Source of the DNA: Frigoribacterium sp. MEB024 | GTDB taxonomy: Bacteria; Actinomycetota; Actinomycetes; Actinomycetales; Microbacteriaceae | DNA length: 64,000 bases | Direction: 5' to 3' | Assembly (NCBI RefSeq): GCF_000878135.1 | Contig: NZ_JXQZ01000027.1 | Span: 1-64,000, forward strand | In this document: positions 24,403-33,889 of the stretch, piece by piece | How positions within the stretch are numbered: position 1 is the first letter of the stretch | Layout: every line of letters starts with the position of its first letter | Made by a program: the position numbers and the translations under genes | The notes under the pieces: model-generated | What the model was told of the DNA's origin: nothing | What the model saw: only the letters and a program-made list of their open reading frames with translations | Database searches by the model: none

Positions 24403-25488
24403 TTAGACCCGTTCAGCGATGCGCGCTGCCGGGGTGGGGGAGGGGAACAGGCGTGGCCGGAGCCACAGGGACAGGTACACCAGCGCCACGAGCGCCGGGA
24501 CCTCGATCAGGGGGCCGACGATCCCGGCGAGGGCCTGGCCGGAGGTCGCCCCGAACGTGCCGACCGCGACGGCGATCGCCAGCTCGAAGTTGTTCCCCGC
24601 AGCGGTGAACGCCAGCGTCGCCGTCCGGTCGTAGGCGAGGCCGATCGCCCGTCCGGTGAAGAACGCGACGAGGAACGTGACGGTGAAGTACACCAGCAGC
24701 GGCAGGGCGATGCGGACGACGTCGAGGGACCGGTCGACGACTTGCTGGCCTTGGAGGGCGAACAGCATCACGATCGTGAACAGCAGCCCGTAGAGGGCGA
24801 AGGGGCCGATCTTCGGCAGGAACCGTGTCTCGTACCAGGTACGTCCCTTGGTCGCCTCGCCGATGCGGCGGGACAGGTAGCCGGCGAGGAGGGGAATGCC
24901 GAGGAAAACCAGGACGCTGAGGGTGATCGACCAGATGCTGAACGACGCGCTCGTTGTCGGGAGTCCGAGCCAGGCGGGGAGGATCTGGAGGTAGAACCAC
25001 CCGAGGCCGGCGAACGCGACGACCTGGAACACCGAGTTCAGGGCGACGAGGAACGCGGCAGCTTCTCGGTCGCCGCAGGCGAGTTCGTTCCAGATCAGCA
25101 CCATGGCGATGCACCGGGCGAGCCCGACGATGATCAGCCCCGTGCGGTACTCCGGCAGGTCGGGCAGGAACACCCACGCCAGGGCGAACATCAGGGCAGG
25201 CCCGACGACCCAGTTCATCACCAGTGACGACACCAGGAGGCGCCGGTCGCCGGCTACGGCGCGGGTGTCGGAGTAGCGGACCTTCGCCAGCACCGGGTAC
25301 ATCATCACCAGCAGCCCGATCGCGATCGGGACGCTCACCTGCCCTACCTGGAACGAGTGCAGCAGCTCACCGAACGCCGGGACGAACACCGCCAGCAGCA
25401 GCCCCGCGCCCATGGCGGCGAGGATCCACACGGGGAGGAAGCGGTCAGCGGTCCCGAGCCGGGCAGGCGCAGTGGTGGTGGTCGTCAT
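24403..25488 (-). CDS. acr3: Acr3 family arsenite efflux permease
   Basis: Arsenite carrier of 361 residues with ten membrane helices. The Acr3 signatures are visible: LVMNWVVGPALMFALAW, then IIVGLARCIAMVLIWNELACGD with the conserved Cys, and later AFTAAGNNFELAIAVAVGTFG. It removes As(III) from the cytoplasm using the membrane potential. The ATG at 25488 is chosen because the longer frame (to 25539) has no support. It is divergent from arsR and heads an operon with arsC, the helical-bundle arsC paralogue, the oxidoreductase and arsN1. Confidence 0.93.
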   Translation of the reverse strand: MTTTTTAPARLGTADRFLPVWILAAMGAGLLLAVFVPAFGELLHSFQVGQVSVPIAIGLLVMMYPVLAKVRYSDTRAVAGDRRLLVSSLVMNWVVGPALMFALAWVFLPDLPEYRTGLIIVGLARCIAMVLIWNELACGDREAAAFLVALNSVFQVVAFAGLGWFYLQILPAWLGLPTTSASFSIWSITLSVLVFLGIPLLAGYLSRRIGEATKGRTWYETRFLPKIGPFALYGLLFTIVMLFALQGQQVVDRSLDVVRIALPLLVYFTVTFLVAFFTGRAIGLAYDRTATLAFTAAGNNFELAIAVAVGTFGATSGQALAGIVGPLIEVPALVALVYLSLWLRPRLFPSPTPAARIAERV

Positions 25489-25573
25489 GCAGCTCCATAG
25501 ATCGATGAGTGTCGATGCGTTGAGCCTGCCCCAACCCATCGACGGCTGTCAATCTGTGTGGAAGAGTGTTCAC
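25489..25573. promoter_or_regulatory. divergent arsR/acr3 promoter region
   Basis: 85 bases between the two starts. ATCGA-TGAGTG-TCGAT (25501-25516) forms a short dyad, and CATCGACGG and CTGTCAATCTGTG follow. ArsR sites are usually imperfect dyads in this position; the exact box is not certain. Confidence 0.4.
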
Positions 25574-25924
25574 ATGCCCGTCGCCGAACTCCTGCCCCTC
25601 ACGGACGTGACCGCGTGCTGCGCACCGCTGGCCCGTGAAGCGATGGACGCGGAGAACGCCGAGAAGCTGGCCCGCAGCCTGAAAGCGATCGCGGACCCGG
25701 CTAGGCTCCGGCTCATCTCGATGGTCGCCGCGCACGACGGCGCCGAGGCGTGCGTCTGCGACCTCACCGAGCCTCTCGGGCTCAGCCAGCCCACGGTCTC
25801 GCACCACTTGAAGGTGCTCGTCGACGCCGGCATCCTCACTCGCGACAAGCGCGGGATCTGGGCGTACTACGCGCTCGTCCCTGGGGCCCTCGATTCCCTC
25901 GGCAAGCTCCTTGTAACGGCCTGA
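25574..25924 (+). CDS. arsR: ArsR family As(III)-responsive repressor
   Basis: Protein of 116 residues from the ATG at 25574. The winged HTH is clear: LARSLKAIADPARLRLISMV, then LGLSQPTVSHHLKVLVDAGIL. Cys15 and Cys16 (VTACCAPL) stand near the N-terminus and Cys60/Cys62 in EACVCDL. An N-terminal Cys pair plus a Cys in the HTH region is the arsenite site described for the Corynebacterium glutamicum repressor, so As(III) sensing is likely. It is divergent from the acr3 operon, which it should repress. The longer frame to 25412 runs through acr3 and is a shadow. Confidence 0.9.
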   Translation: MPVAELLPLTDVTACCAPLAREAMDAENAEKLARSLKAIADPARLRLISMVAAHDGAEACVCDLTEPLGLSQPTVSHHLKVLVDAGILTRDKRGIWAYYALVPGALDSLGKLLVTA

Positions 25925-26061
25925 GTTCTGCTGCGTTTTCCCTCGTCTCTTGGCTGGCGCATGCACTCAAGATGCCGCATGGCTTACAGCTGGAGGGAAT
26001 CAACATCGCGTAGTGTGAGTTGATCTCGTTGATGGGAATCATGACGAATGGGGGGTTGACC

Positions 26062-26679
26062 GTGGAGCGAACCGTTGCTGCTGCATCGATTGCGTCACGT
26101 CTGCTCGTCGCCGCGAACCACGATGGTCGAAGTCTCACCAACCTGCAACTGCAAAAGCTCGTCTTCCTTGTTCAGAGCAAGGGGCTGTCAGAGCGACATG
26201 CGCCGACGTTCCGAGAGCCGGTTCAGGCCTGGAAAAACGGCCCCGTGGTCAAGCCTCTCTACGGCTTGTACAAGGAGTACCACGATCAGCCAATAGCTCA
26301 CATCGACACCTCAGCCATCAGCGTTGAGGAGTTGCGTGAGGAAGTCATCGATGACGTCGAAGACGTGTGGTCGCTTTTTGGAGATATGACTGGGGGCGCG
26401 CTCTGGGCACTGACCCATGAGCCGGGCCGAGTGTGGGACAAGCATTACCGCGAGGGTTCGCTGAACATTGAACTGCCTCAGCCGGAGATCGGAAGCGACT
26501 GGGCCGCGTACCGGCGGGTAGCGGAGCTTCGCAAGGCTGGGCGGTTGCGGGCCTCCGAACATGCCGCGATTGAGCATCCGTCGCTCGGCACTGCTCAATT
26601 TGCTACGACATCTGGTCCCGCCTACGAGGCAGCAAAGTCACGATTCCGCCTTTCGCGGCCCGTTAGGCGTGCCAACTGA
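26062..26679 (+). CDS. Panacea-domain antitoxin-like protein
   Basis: Protein of 205 residues from the GTG at 26062, which has GGGGGG about seven bases upstream; an ATG at 26041 or a TTG at 26020 would extend it. The Panacea (DUF4065, SocA-like) signature is clear: IASRLLVAAN, LTNLQLQKLVFLVQSKGL, then the EPVQAWKNGPVVKPLYGLYKEY block. Panacea proteins act as antitoxins for varied toxins. The next gene encodes a PIN-domain protein and overlaps this one by 11 bases, so the pair is a likely toxin-antitoxin unit. Confidence 0.85.
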   Translation: MERTVAAASIASRLLVAANHDGRSLTNLQLQKLVFLVQSKGLSERHAPTFREPVQAWKNGPVVKPLYGLYKEYHDQPIAHIDTSAISVEELREEVIDDVEDVWSLFGDMTGGALWALTHEPGRVWDKHYREGSLNIELPQPEIGSDWAAYRRVAELRKAGRLRASEHAAIEHPSLGTAQFATTSGPAYEAAKSRFRLSRPVRRAN

Positions 26680-27331
26680 CGCAGGGACGGGATCGCCAGC
26701 TAGGGCTTCACGCCTTGTAGTCATCCTGGACGTGAACGTCTACCTCGACGCCGCCCGAGTCGTCGGCGCGCCGTTCACCTGGGAGCGGCTCGAAGCAGCA
26801 GGGGTCCGGGCGCGAGCCGATGGAGTTCCGCACCGTAGGGATCCGGGACTTGACAGCGTGTTGACCATCCTCGCCTGCGCGGGCGGCCAGCACGCAGACG
26901 GGCGCAGCCTGAGTGTCTGGACGAGCGACCACATCAACCTCATGGTCGCATCTAAGGCTGCCCATCCCACATCGGGCGTCGGGAACCCAGGTCTTGGATG
27001 GCTAGACGCCGATGCCCAGACCTTGCTCGAGGACCTCGTTTGGGAAGTCGTCATTCGCTCGGAGGGTGACACGGTGGGTGAGATCGTGAGCGCCTACGGG
27101 GACCCGCCGCTCGATCATGAAGATGGGACGGTGTACGCAACCGCCCGGGATGCCGACGATCCTGATGATGGCTACGTCGACCGCGTGTGCATCACTCGTG
27201 ACACCGGCTTCCTCAACGCTTCACTCCCAGGCCTGATCCAGGTTGTTTCGCCCAGCACGTGGATCCTGGAATACCAGGCTGAAGAGCGGAAGCGAGCTAT
27301 GCGTCGTCTTAGCGCCGCCCGTCCGCGTTGA
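26669..27331 (+). CDS. PIN-domain ribonuclease-like toxin
   Basis: Protein of 220 residues. VVILDVNVYLDAARVVG gives the first acidic residue of a PIN nuclease. DHEDGTVYATARDAD and later VCITRDTGFL give the other acidic positions. PIN toxins cleave RNA with Mg2+. The GTG at 26669 is taken as the start because it overlaps the Panacea stop by 11 bases, which suggests coupled translation; an ATG at 26561 lies deep inside the antitoxin gene. Target RNA is unknown. Confidence 0.75.
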   Translation: MPTDAGTGSPARASRLVVILDVNVYLDAARVVGAPFTWERLEAAGVRARADGVPHRRDPGLDSVLTILACAGGQHADGRSLSVWTSDHINLMVASKAAHPTSGVGNPGLGWLDADAQTLLEDLVWEVVIRSEGDTVGEIVSAYGDPPLDHEDGTVYATARDADDPDDGYVDRVCITRDTGFLNASLPGLIQVVSPSTWILEYQAEERKRAMRRLSAARPR

Positions 27332-27361
27332 ACCTCACCATTCCTTCTGGCTTTGTCGGAC

Positions 27362-28456
27362 TCAAGAATCCGAAGGTAGTTCGGACAGCACAAGGCGAGC
27401 TTCGTAGGGGTTGTAGCCCACAGCGGCATACAGCTGCGGGAGATCATGATCAGGCAGCCCCATCATCTCGAGAGCTGTTTTGGCGAGATCGTGCGAAGCG
27501 CCGATGGACTGTCCGTCCGCGATGGACGCATAGAAGCGCGCCGCGTAGTTGATCGCATCAGAATCTCCGATCGAATCGGAATGACCGATAGCAAAGGCCG
27601 CAATGCCTTCTGTGAGGCGACGAGCCTGTTCCGCGGTCTTGCACGCATTCAGGACGACGAGAAGGGGAGTTTCGTCGACAGCTTGTAGAGCACGGCCAAG
27701 TAGCCGGCCGGACATCGCGCGGCCGTCATTGTGGGCGTCGACATCCTCTTCGAAGACGATGACGTCCTCGTTGCCGTGGCCGGAGAAGTGGACGACGTGA
27801 GGGGTGCCCTGCGTGAGACCGTTCAAGAGGTCCTCACCCGTCGCAGCCGGCCGGACGTCTAGCCGAACCTGATCGCGACCAGACGCGAACCGAACTGCAT
27901 CCTGGATTTGCTTTTGCTCGCGTCCGACACGGAGGTCATCTCGGCCTGACGAGGTGAGGACGAGGATGCGGAGGCGCTCTTTCTTCGGCTGTCGAAGTTC
28001 GGCTATCGCTCTCTCGTGCACGTCGAAGCGCATCGCCGTCTCGTCGCGCAGACGGCCCGTCTCAGCTCTGGCTGCCGTCACTTGCTGAGCTCGTTGCCGT
28101 TCTAGGGCTGTGTCGGTCTGCTCACGCTTCCGCTCCGACGCCTTCTGTTCCGACCTCTCGGCGGTTGACAGCTGCTTTTGTAAAGCCACTTCCTCAACCA
28201 GGTACTTGCTCGCCTTGGTCTGCCAAGCGGCGGCGTCCTTGCCAGCGGCATTGGCGTCCTGCTCGTACCTGTCCGCGTCCCGCGATCGTGACTTTCGCGT
28301 CGAGTCGTTGCTCGTCTTGGATGCCGCAGCCCGAGCCTTCGTTGCATCGGCGCGCTTGGCGTTCTCCTTCGTTCGCGCTGCCTACGCCTTCTTCTCGGCA
28401 TCGGCCTTTTGTGCGCGCTTCCGCTCGAGTTGAGACCGAATCGTCGAGCTGCTCAT
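27362..28456 (-). pseudogene. CHAT-domain protease gene with an in-frame amber codon
   Basis: From the ATG at 28456 the frame reads a charged, coiled-coil-like sequence for 24 codons (SSSTIRSQLERKRAQKADAE). It meets TAG at 28382-28384 and continues in the same frame for 340 codons to the stop at 27362. The CHAT domain (caspase-like peptidase) is in the second half: VHFSGHGNED with the catalytic His and VVLNACKTAEQA with the catalytic Cys. A GTG at 28189 could still start a 275-residue protein with most of the coiled coil gone. It could be a pseudogene, a sequencing error, or a real readthrough case. CHAT proteins often serve in defence. Confidence 0.7.
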
Positions 28457-29101
28457 GGGACGAGGTTAAGGGAACGGCCCGACTCTCGAACGCGAAAGCG
28501 TCCGAGAGGCCGCACGGCGCGGTGACCTCGGTGCGCCCCCTGCGTCCGCGCATGGGGTGCTCATGCTCGAGGATCCCCCACTGGGCCGCGGGGCGGCCCG
28601 CCACCGCCCAGGTCAACTCGTCAACCATCTGGCGCCGTGGGGAGGCTTGCCCGATCGCAGGCGCGGCCACGGCAAGTCCAGTGCGCTTACGAGGTTGAGG
28701 GAGCCCGCAGGGGAAATCGCAGCGACGCTCGGGGGAAATTCAGCTTCAGTCGGGTGTCCAAGGCCCGACTCCGCGGCGATTCAGGGGTTGTGCAAACAAC
28801 CCGCCACAGAAAACCCCTGGTCATCCAGGGGTTTTCGCTTTTATCCGGCGGGCCGTGGTGCACACGCGGTGCATAATCGGCGAGAACTTGGTCGGGTGAC
28901 CCCGTACCGGATCAGCAAATCGGCGTTTCGCGTCGAGCTGGCACGCTCCCGGTTTCTGGGCTCGCGGCCCCGACGGACGCAGAATGGGCGGCGCCATCTG
29001 CGACCTCGGTTGTGCCGCATTCGAAGGGTTCGCGTTACCGGCAAACTCCCGACTGGCAGAGCCCGGCGGCCTCCTTGGTGCCTTCTGCCTTTCCGGCCCC
29101 T
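28457..29101. other. 645-base stretch without a recognised gene
   Basis: Contains short frames only. A strong hairpin is at 28809-28836. Immediately left of it is CCGCCACAG (28801-28809), identical to the tRNA-Ser 3' end plus three following bases (9134-9142). A GGTT..CAAA..CCC stretch precedes it. See findings. Confidence 0.5.
28809..28836. terminator. hairpin terminator
   Basis: Perfect 12-base arms GAAAACCCCTGG/CCAGGGGTTTTC around TCAT, followed by GCTTTT on the plus strand. It is in free space between the CHAT and Type ISP loci, so which transcript it ends is unclear. Confidence 0.7.
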
Positions 29102-32100
29102 TCACTCTGTCGCGAGTCGATAGTTCAGCGCAGGCAGGTTTTTCACAATGCGCATAGTTTCGAGACTGACCGTAATCATTCGTTGAACGAGTTCGAGGAT
29201 GTAGTTGGGGTCGTCGTGCTCGGTACCCCAGTCGTTTGGGTCATTCACGATCCCGGATGCCTTGTCGGTCTTGACTTGGTACCGCTCCAGGATCCAGTCC
29301 AGCGCCGACCGAGAGCCCAACCTATATTCGTGTGCTTCCTCGGGGATACCGGTGATGGTGAGCGTGCTCGTGACCCGGATCGAGGTGCGGTCCAGATTCC
29401 CGGGTTTCCCGCCGTACCGCATTTTGTCGATGCTGAGGTCAGCGGGCACCGGCCTCGAAAGGCCCACGGGGAAGAGCTCTGCCGACTCGTAGCCGAGGTG
29501 CAATTTGGAGAGGTCCCGGCCAGCGGCAGTGAACGCGTGAAAGTCGGCCACATCTTTCAGCTCAGGAATTCGAGGCAGCATCTTCTTCAGGTCTGCGGCG
29601 AAGTCGCGCCTGTAGTCCTCGGAGTGCAGGAGCCCGTAGACGGCAAAAAACACGTCATCCGCTGTGACGTCTGCCCCGTAGACCTGCCGGTACCGCCTTA
29701 GAGCGCTCGCCGTGATGTTGTCGTGCCGCTGAGGCGAGTCGAACAGCGAGAAAGCGCCGTCCTGCCGCTCCTGGTCGTAGACGTAGCGTGGGAAAAATTG
29801 TCCGCCGGATCCGGCACCGGTCACGTGTAGATCGGGCAGGGTGTCGAGCATCAATACGGAAAACGGAACAGACGAGCCAGCACCGACGTAGTAAAAGCCG
29901 AAGTTCTGCTCTTCCGAGGGGAAGAATTTGGGCTGCTGGCCACGTTCGTGGTTCATAAGCGGGGAGAAGTAGACGCGCTGCTTGTTGAAGGGCCGGTAGG
30001 TGCCAACGGTCATTGCTCCGTTTGAGTAGGCAAGGCGTTCCCCTTTTTTCAGAGCATTACGCAGGCTTCGTGCCCAGCTGATGCGCTCCGGGTCTGTGTC
30101 GATAAAGGTTTCGATGGGTTCTGGGCGCCCGGCTGCCCCCCAGCGGTCGATCTCCGCGTTGTAGGTCTCGATCATTCGATTCACGTTGGCACGCAGGGCC
30201 GGTGCAGAGGAGTTGTAGACCCAGGAGTCACGGCCAGTCTCGAGACCCCTAGAGAACGAACGGAAGAGACCGCTATCTGGTGCCTTGCGGTCGCCCACAG
30301 GCATGAAGGTCGAGAAGACGTCGTTGCGTTGATTGATCCAGTCACCGTGCTCATTCGGCATGAGCTGCTCCCACGGAACGCCGTCCACACCCTTGAACTG
30401 CGCCGTTAGGCCAAGCTTCTGTTCGGCGGTTAGGTAGTCGCCGATGTCGCGGTAGTGGATAGTCCCCGTGGAGGTGCGGTCGGGGTTCTTTACAAGCAGC
30501 GAGATGGCTACCGACGCGCGGCTGCCTGAGCCAAAGACTTTGCCGCCCTCGCGGCGGGATTCTTCGCCTGCGGTTCGTTGGTTGCCTCGGAGATTGAGAA
30601 TGTACAGCTCTGAGAACTCGTCCTCGAGGCTCAGGCGTAGCCCGGACGCGGTGTTGCCGTCGAGGAAGCCGCCGTTGGTGACGAAGGCGACAATGCCCCG
30701 GTCCTTGATCCGATCAGATGCCCACCGGATGGCACGGATGTAGGAGTCATACAGACTGTTCTTGTTTTGCCCCGTCGACCGTGCTGCGTATGTGTTGGAG
30801 ATGCGCTGGTCGAGAGAGGGATACTTGAGATTCTGGTTGTTGTCGTTGGCTGAGTCTTGCCCAGATGAGTACGGCGGGTTGCCGACGATGACGCGAATAT
30901 CGAGTGCGTTCTGGTCTTTCACGCGTTGGTTGTTGTCGCCGAAGATGCCTTCGTCGTCATACTTGTCCTCGTCTTCGGAGGACTGGAAGGTGTCGGTGAG
31001 GACGATTCCGGGGAAGGCGACGTACTCGCCTCCCTGCATCGAGTTGTAGGTCGCCTCGATGTTCACGGCGGCGACGTAGTACGCCAGGAGCACGATCTCG
31101 TTGGCGTGCAATTCGTACCGGAACTTCCGTGCCATATCTTCCGGCTGGATGAGCCCGGACTGCAAGAGCCGCACGATGAAGGTGCCGGTGCCGGTGAAGG
31201 GGTCCAGGACATGGACGCCTTTGTCGGTCAGGCCGGCGCCGAAGTGGTCTCGGGACAGTTGGTCGGCGCTGGTGAGGATGAAGTCGACGATCTCGTTGGG
31301 TGTGTAGACGATGCCGAGGCGTTCGGAGGTGCTCCGGAAGGCCCCGGTGAAGAACTTTTCGTAGAGCCGCTTGATTGTCGTCTGCTTACCTGCGGCGTCT
31401 GTGATTCCGGTCACGGCCCGCTGCACGCCTGCGTAGAACCCAGCGAGGTCTGCGGTCTCGGTGTCGAGGTTCTGATGCTCGAGAGCGTCGACCATGGCCT
31501 GCATCACTTGAGACACCGGATTGTGGTCGGAGAACGCGTGCCCAGAGAACAGAGCGTCGAACACTGGCTGTGTAATGAGGTGTTGGGACAGCATCTCGAT
31601 TGCCTGCGACTCGGTAACGCCGGGGTTGAGGTTGTCTTGCAGCCCTTTCACGAATCGAGTGAATGCGGTGCGGAGCTCGGCGTTGGACCCGTCCACTAGG
31701 CCGGTGATGCGGGTGATCTGGCGTCCCGCGATCTCAGCGACGTCTTTGGCCCAGTTCTCCCAGTAGTCACGTTCGCCGACCTTGTCGACGATTTTGGCGT
31801 AGATGGCGCTTTGCCAGTCGGCACCGAGGACCGACATGTCCAGCGGGACTTGGGTCGAATCGGGTGTCGCATTCTCCGACGAGCCGTTCGGCAGGTCCGC
31901 GTCGGACTGCCAGGTCGCGATAACGGGGCCGGTGTCGGTCCGGGCGTTTAGGTCGATCTGTTCGATCTTTGCCTCGAAGCGTTCGTCGTGAGCGCGGAGG
32001 GCGCGGAGAACGTCCCAGACAACCTTGAACTTACGGTTGTCATTTAGGGCCTGCTCGGGTGTCTGCCCGGCAGGAATCGCCATCGGAAGGACGATATAGC

Positions 32101-33889
32101 CGTAGTCCTTATCGGGGGCTTTTCTCATGACTCGGCCGACCGACTGGACGACGTCGACTTGGCTGTCACGGGAGTTGAGGAAGATGACCGCATCCAGGGA
32201 CGGGACGTCGACACCCTCGGAAAGGCAGCGGGCGTTGGTGAGGATGCGGGCAACGTTGTCGCCTTCGGTATCCGCCTTCAACCAGTCGAGGTGCGTGTTC
32301 CGCTCGAGCACGTTCATGGTGCCGTCTACATGCCGCGCTTCGAGTGCGTATGTCTGCTGCCCGTAGTCGGTGTCGTCGATGCGTCTTCCGGCGATGCTGT
32401 CCGAGCGGACTCCGTCGACCCCGTCGTACCCGTCGAGGAGCCCCTGGACAGCCTTGCTGTCTTTGATGGAGCGCGAGAAGGCGACCGCCCGGCGAAGCGG
32501 TTGATGCGCATTAGGTGCGGTGGTGTCGATTCCGTGCACGCCGCGCTTTGCGAGGCCGTTGTAGATGCCGACGATGCGGGCAGCGTCCGGAATGTTCAGC
32601 TCACCGTTCTGGGCGAACTCCTCTTGAAAGGCACTGCTGATCGAGTCCTCATCGATGGTCAGGACTAGGACCCTGTAGTCGGTCAGGAGGTCGCGTTCGA
32701 CGGCTTCTCCGAAGCCAAGACGGTGGAACACGGGACCGTAGGTGGCCTCGTCGTCCATGGACACCAACACGGCTGCTTTCTCGTCGGCTTCCATGCGGAC
32801 CGATTCGGCATAGATCTTCGGCGTCGCCGTCATGTACAGGCGCCGCTTGGTCTTGATTGCCTCGTCAGAGTGCACCCGCAGGAATGCGGACTCGTTGCCG
32901 TCTTTGAGCGTAAATCCGGCTGTGCGGTGCGCCTCGTCGCAGATGACAAGGTCGAATTCGGCCAAACCTTCTGCTTGGGCTTTTGCGACAACGTCGATGG
33001 ACTGATAGGTCGAGAAGAAGACTGTGAGCCCGTCCGGGGTGCTGGCCTTTGCCACCTGGTCCAGCAGTTGGGGGGTGGAGGTAGTTGCGGGGTAGGCGAG
33101 GTCGGAGACGGTGAAGTCCTCGTTGCTCTTGCCGACCTTCGTGTCGGAGCAGATCGCGAACGCTCGTAGGTCCATCCGTCGTTCTTGCGACCATTCTCGA
33201 AGCGTCTGAGACAGCAGTGCGATCGAGGGGACGAGGAACAACACTTTGCCACCGCGGCCGGCAATTTCCTCCGCGATGCGGAGGCTGGTGAAGGTCTTTC
33301 CCGTCCCGCAGGCCATGATCAGCTTCCCGCGATCATTGTCAGCAAAGCCAGCTTGTACTGCGGCAAGAGCCTGCACCTGATGCTTCCGGAGAGTTTTGAT
33401 CTTCGGCGCAGCAACTTCGTCCGGTTTGGAGAATGAGTATGTAGACCAGTCGATGTCGGACTGATCGAAGTCGTCGACCCCGAGCCGCAGCGTCGTGATC
33501 TGTTGACCGTTCAGGGCCTCCTCCGCGTGCTTGCCCCACTTGGACGAAGTGGACACGAAGATCCGCGACGAGAATGGATGCTTGCCGGACGCGGTGAAGA
33601 ACGAATCGAGGTCTGACTTCTGCATGGTGTGCTCAGGTGCATAGAACTTGCACTGGATCGCGCAGATGTCGCCGGTGTGCCGCTCTCGGGCAACGAGGTC
33701 GATGCCCGTGTCTGGCTTCCCGTCGCGGCCAGGCCAGTCTTGCCACAGCCACACCTCGTCGTAGAGCGCTGTCCACTTCGGATCTGTTGTCAAGAACGTC
33801 CGCGTCAGTCGTTCCAGCAGCAGACCCTTCGTGCGCTTGTCGGGCGCGATCGAGGCGTACTCGGCCAACAGGTCATGAATCGTCTTCAC
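29102..33889 (-). CDS. Type ISP restriction-modification enzyme (LlaGI-like, single chain)
   Basis: One polypeptide of 1,595 residues combines nuclease, helicase-like translocase, methyltransferase and target recognition. The N-terminal Mrr-like nuclease shows GIDLVA (Asp64) and IQCK (Gln79, Lys81). The SF2 translocase has Walker A GTGKT (195-199) and DEAH (318-321). The adenine methyltransferase has motif I LDPFTGTGTF near residue 895 and motif IV NPPYSSG near 1005. The C-terminal part is the likely specificity domain. LlaGI and LlaBIII have similar length and order. The gene needs no partner subunit; its G+C is lower than the core. The recognised sequence cannot be predicted. Confidence 0.92.
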   Translation of the reverse strand: MKTIHDLLAEYASIAPDKRTKGLLLERLTRTFLTTDPKWTALYDEVWLWQDWPGRDGKPDTGIDLVARERHTGDICAIQCKFYAPEHTMQKSDLDSFFTASGKHPFSSRIFVSTSSKWGKHAEEALNGQQITTLRLGVDDFDQSDIDWSTYSFSKPDEVAAPKIKTLRKHQVQALAAVQAGFADNDRGKLIMACGTGKTFTSLRIAEEIAGRGGKVLFLVPSIALLSQTLREWSQERRMDLRAFAICSDTKVGKSNEDFTVSDLAYPATTSTPQLLDQVAKASTPDGLTVFFSTYQSIDVVAKAQAEGLAEFDLVICDEAHRTAGFTLKDGNESAFLRVHSDEAIKTKRRLYMTATPKIYAESVRMEADEKAAVLVSMDDEATYGPVFHRLGFGEAVERDLLTDYRVLVLTIDEDSISSAFQEEFAQNGELNIPDAARIVGIYNGLAKRGVHGIDTTAPNAHQPLRRAVAFSRSIKDSKAVQGLLDGYDGVDGVRSDSIAGRRIDDTDYGQQTYALEARHVDGTMNVLERNTHLDWLKADTEGDNVARILTNARCLSEGVDVPSLDAVIFLNSRDSQVDVVQSVGRVMRKAPDKDYGYIVLPMAIPAGQTPEQALNDNRKFKVVWDVLRALRAHDERFEAKIEQIDLNARTDTGPVIATWQSDADLPNGSSENATPDSTQVPLDMSVLGADWQSAIYAKIVDKVGERDYWENWAKDVAEIAGRQITRITGLVDGSNAELRTAFTRFVKGLQDNLNPGVTESQAIEMLSQHLITQPVFDALFSGHAFSDHNPVSQVMQAMVDALEHQNLDTETADLAGFYAGVQRAVTGITDAAGKQTTIKRLYEKFFTGAFRSTSERLGIVYTPNEIVDFILTSADQLSRDHFGAGLTDKGVHVLDPFTGTGTFIVRLLQSGLIQPEDMARKFRYELHANEIVLLAYYVAAVNIEATYNSMQGGEYVAFPGIVLTDTFQSSEDEDKYDDEGIFGDNNQRVKDQNALDIRVIVGNPPYSSGQDSANDNNQNLKYPSLDQRISNTYAARSTGQNKNSLYDSYIRAIRWASDRIKDRGIVAFVTNGGFLDGNTASGLRLSLEDEFSELYILNLRGNQRTAGEESRREGGKVFGSGSRASVAISLLVKNPDRTSTGTIHYRDIGDYLTAEQKLGLTAQFKGVDGVPWEQLMPNEHGDWINQRNDVFSTFMPVGDRKAPDSGLFRSFSRGLETGRDSWVYNSSAPALRANVNRMIETYNAEIDRWGAAGRPEPIETFIDTDPERISWARSLRNALKKGERLAYSNGAMTVGTYRPFNKQRVYFSPLMNHERGQQPKFFPSEEQNFGFYYVGAGSSVPFSVLMLDTLPDLHVTGAGSGGQFFPRYVYDQERQDGAFSLFDSPQRHDNITASALRRYRQVYGADVTADDVFFAVYGLLHSEDYRRDFAADLKKMLPRIPELKDVADFHAFTAAGRDLSKLHLGYESAELFPVGLSRPVPADLSIDKMRYGGKPGNLDRTSIRVTSTLTITGIPEEAHEYRLGSRSALDWILERYQVKTDKASGIVNDPNDWGTEHDDPNYILELVQRMITVSLETMRIVKNLPALNYRLATE

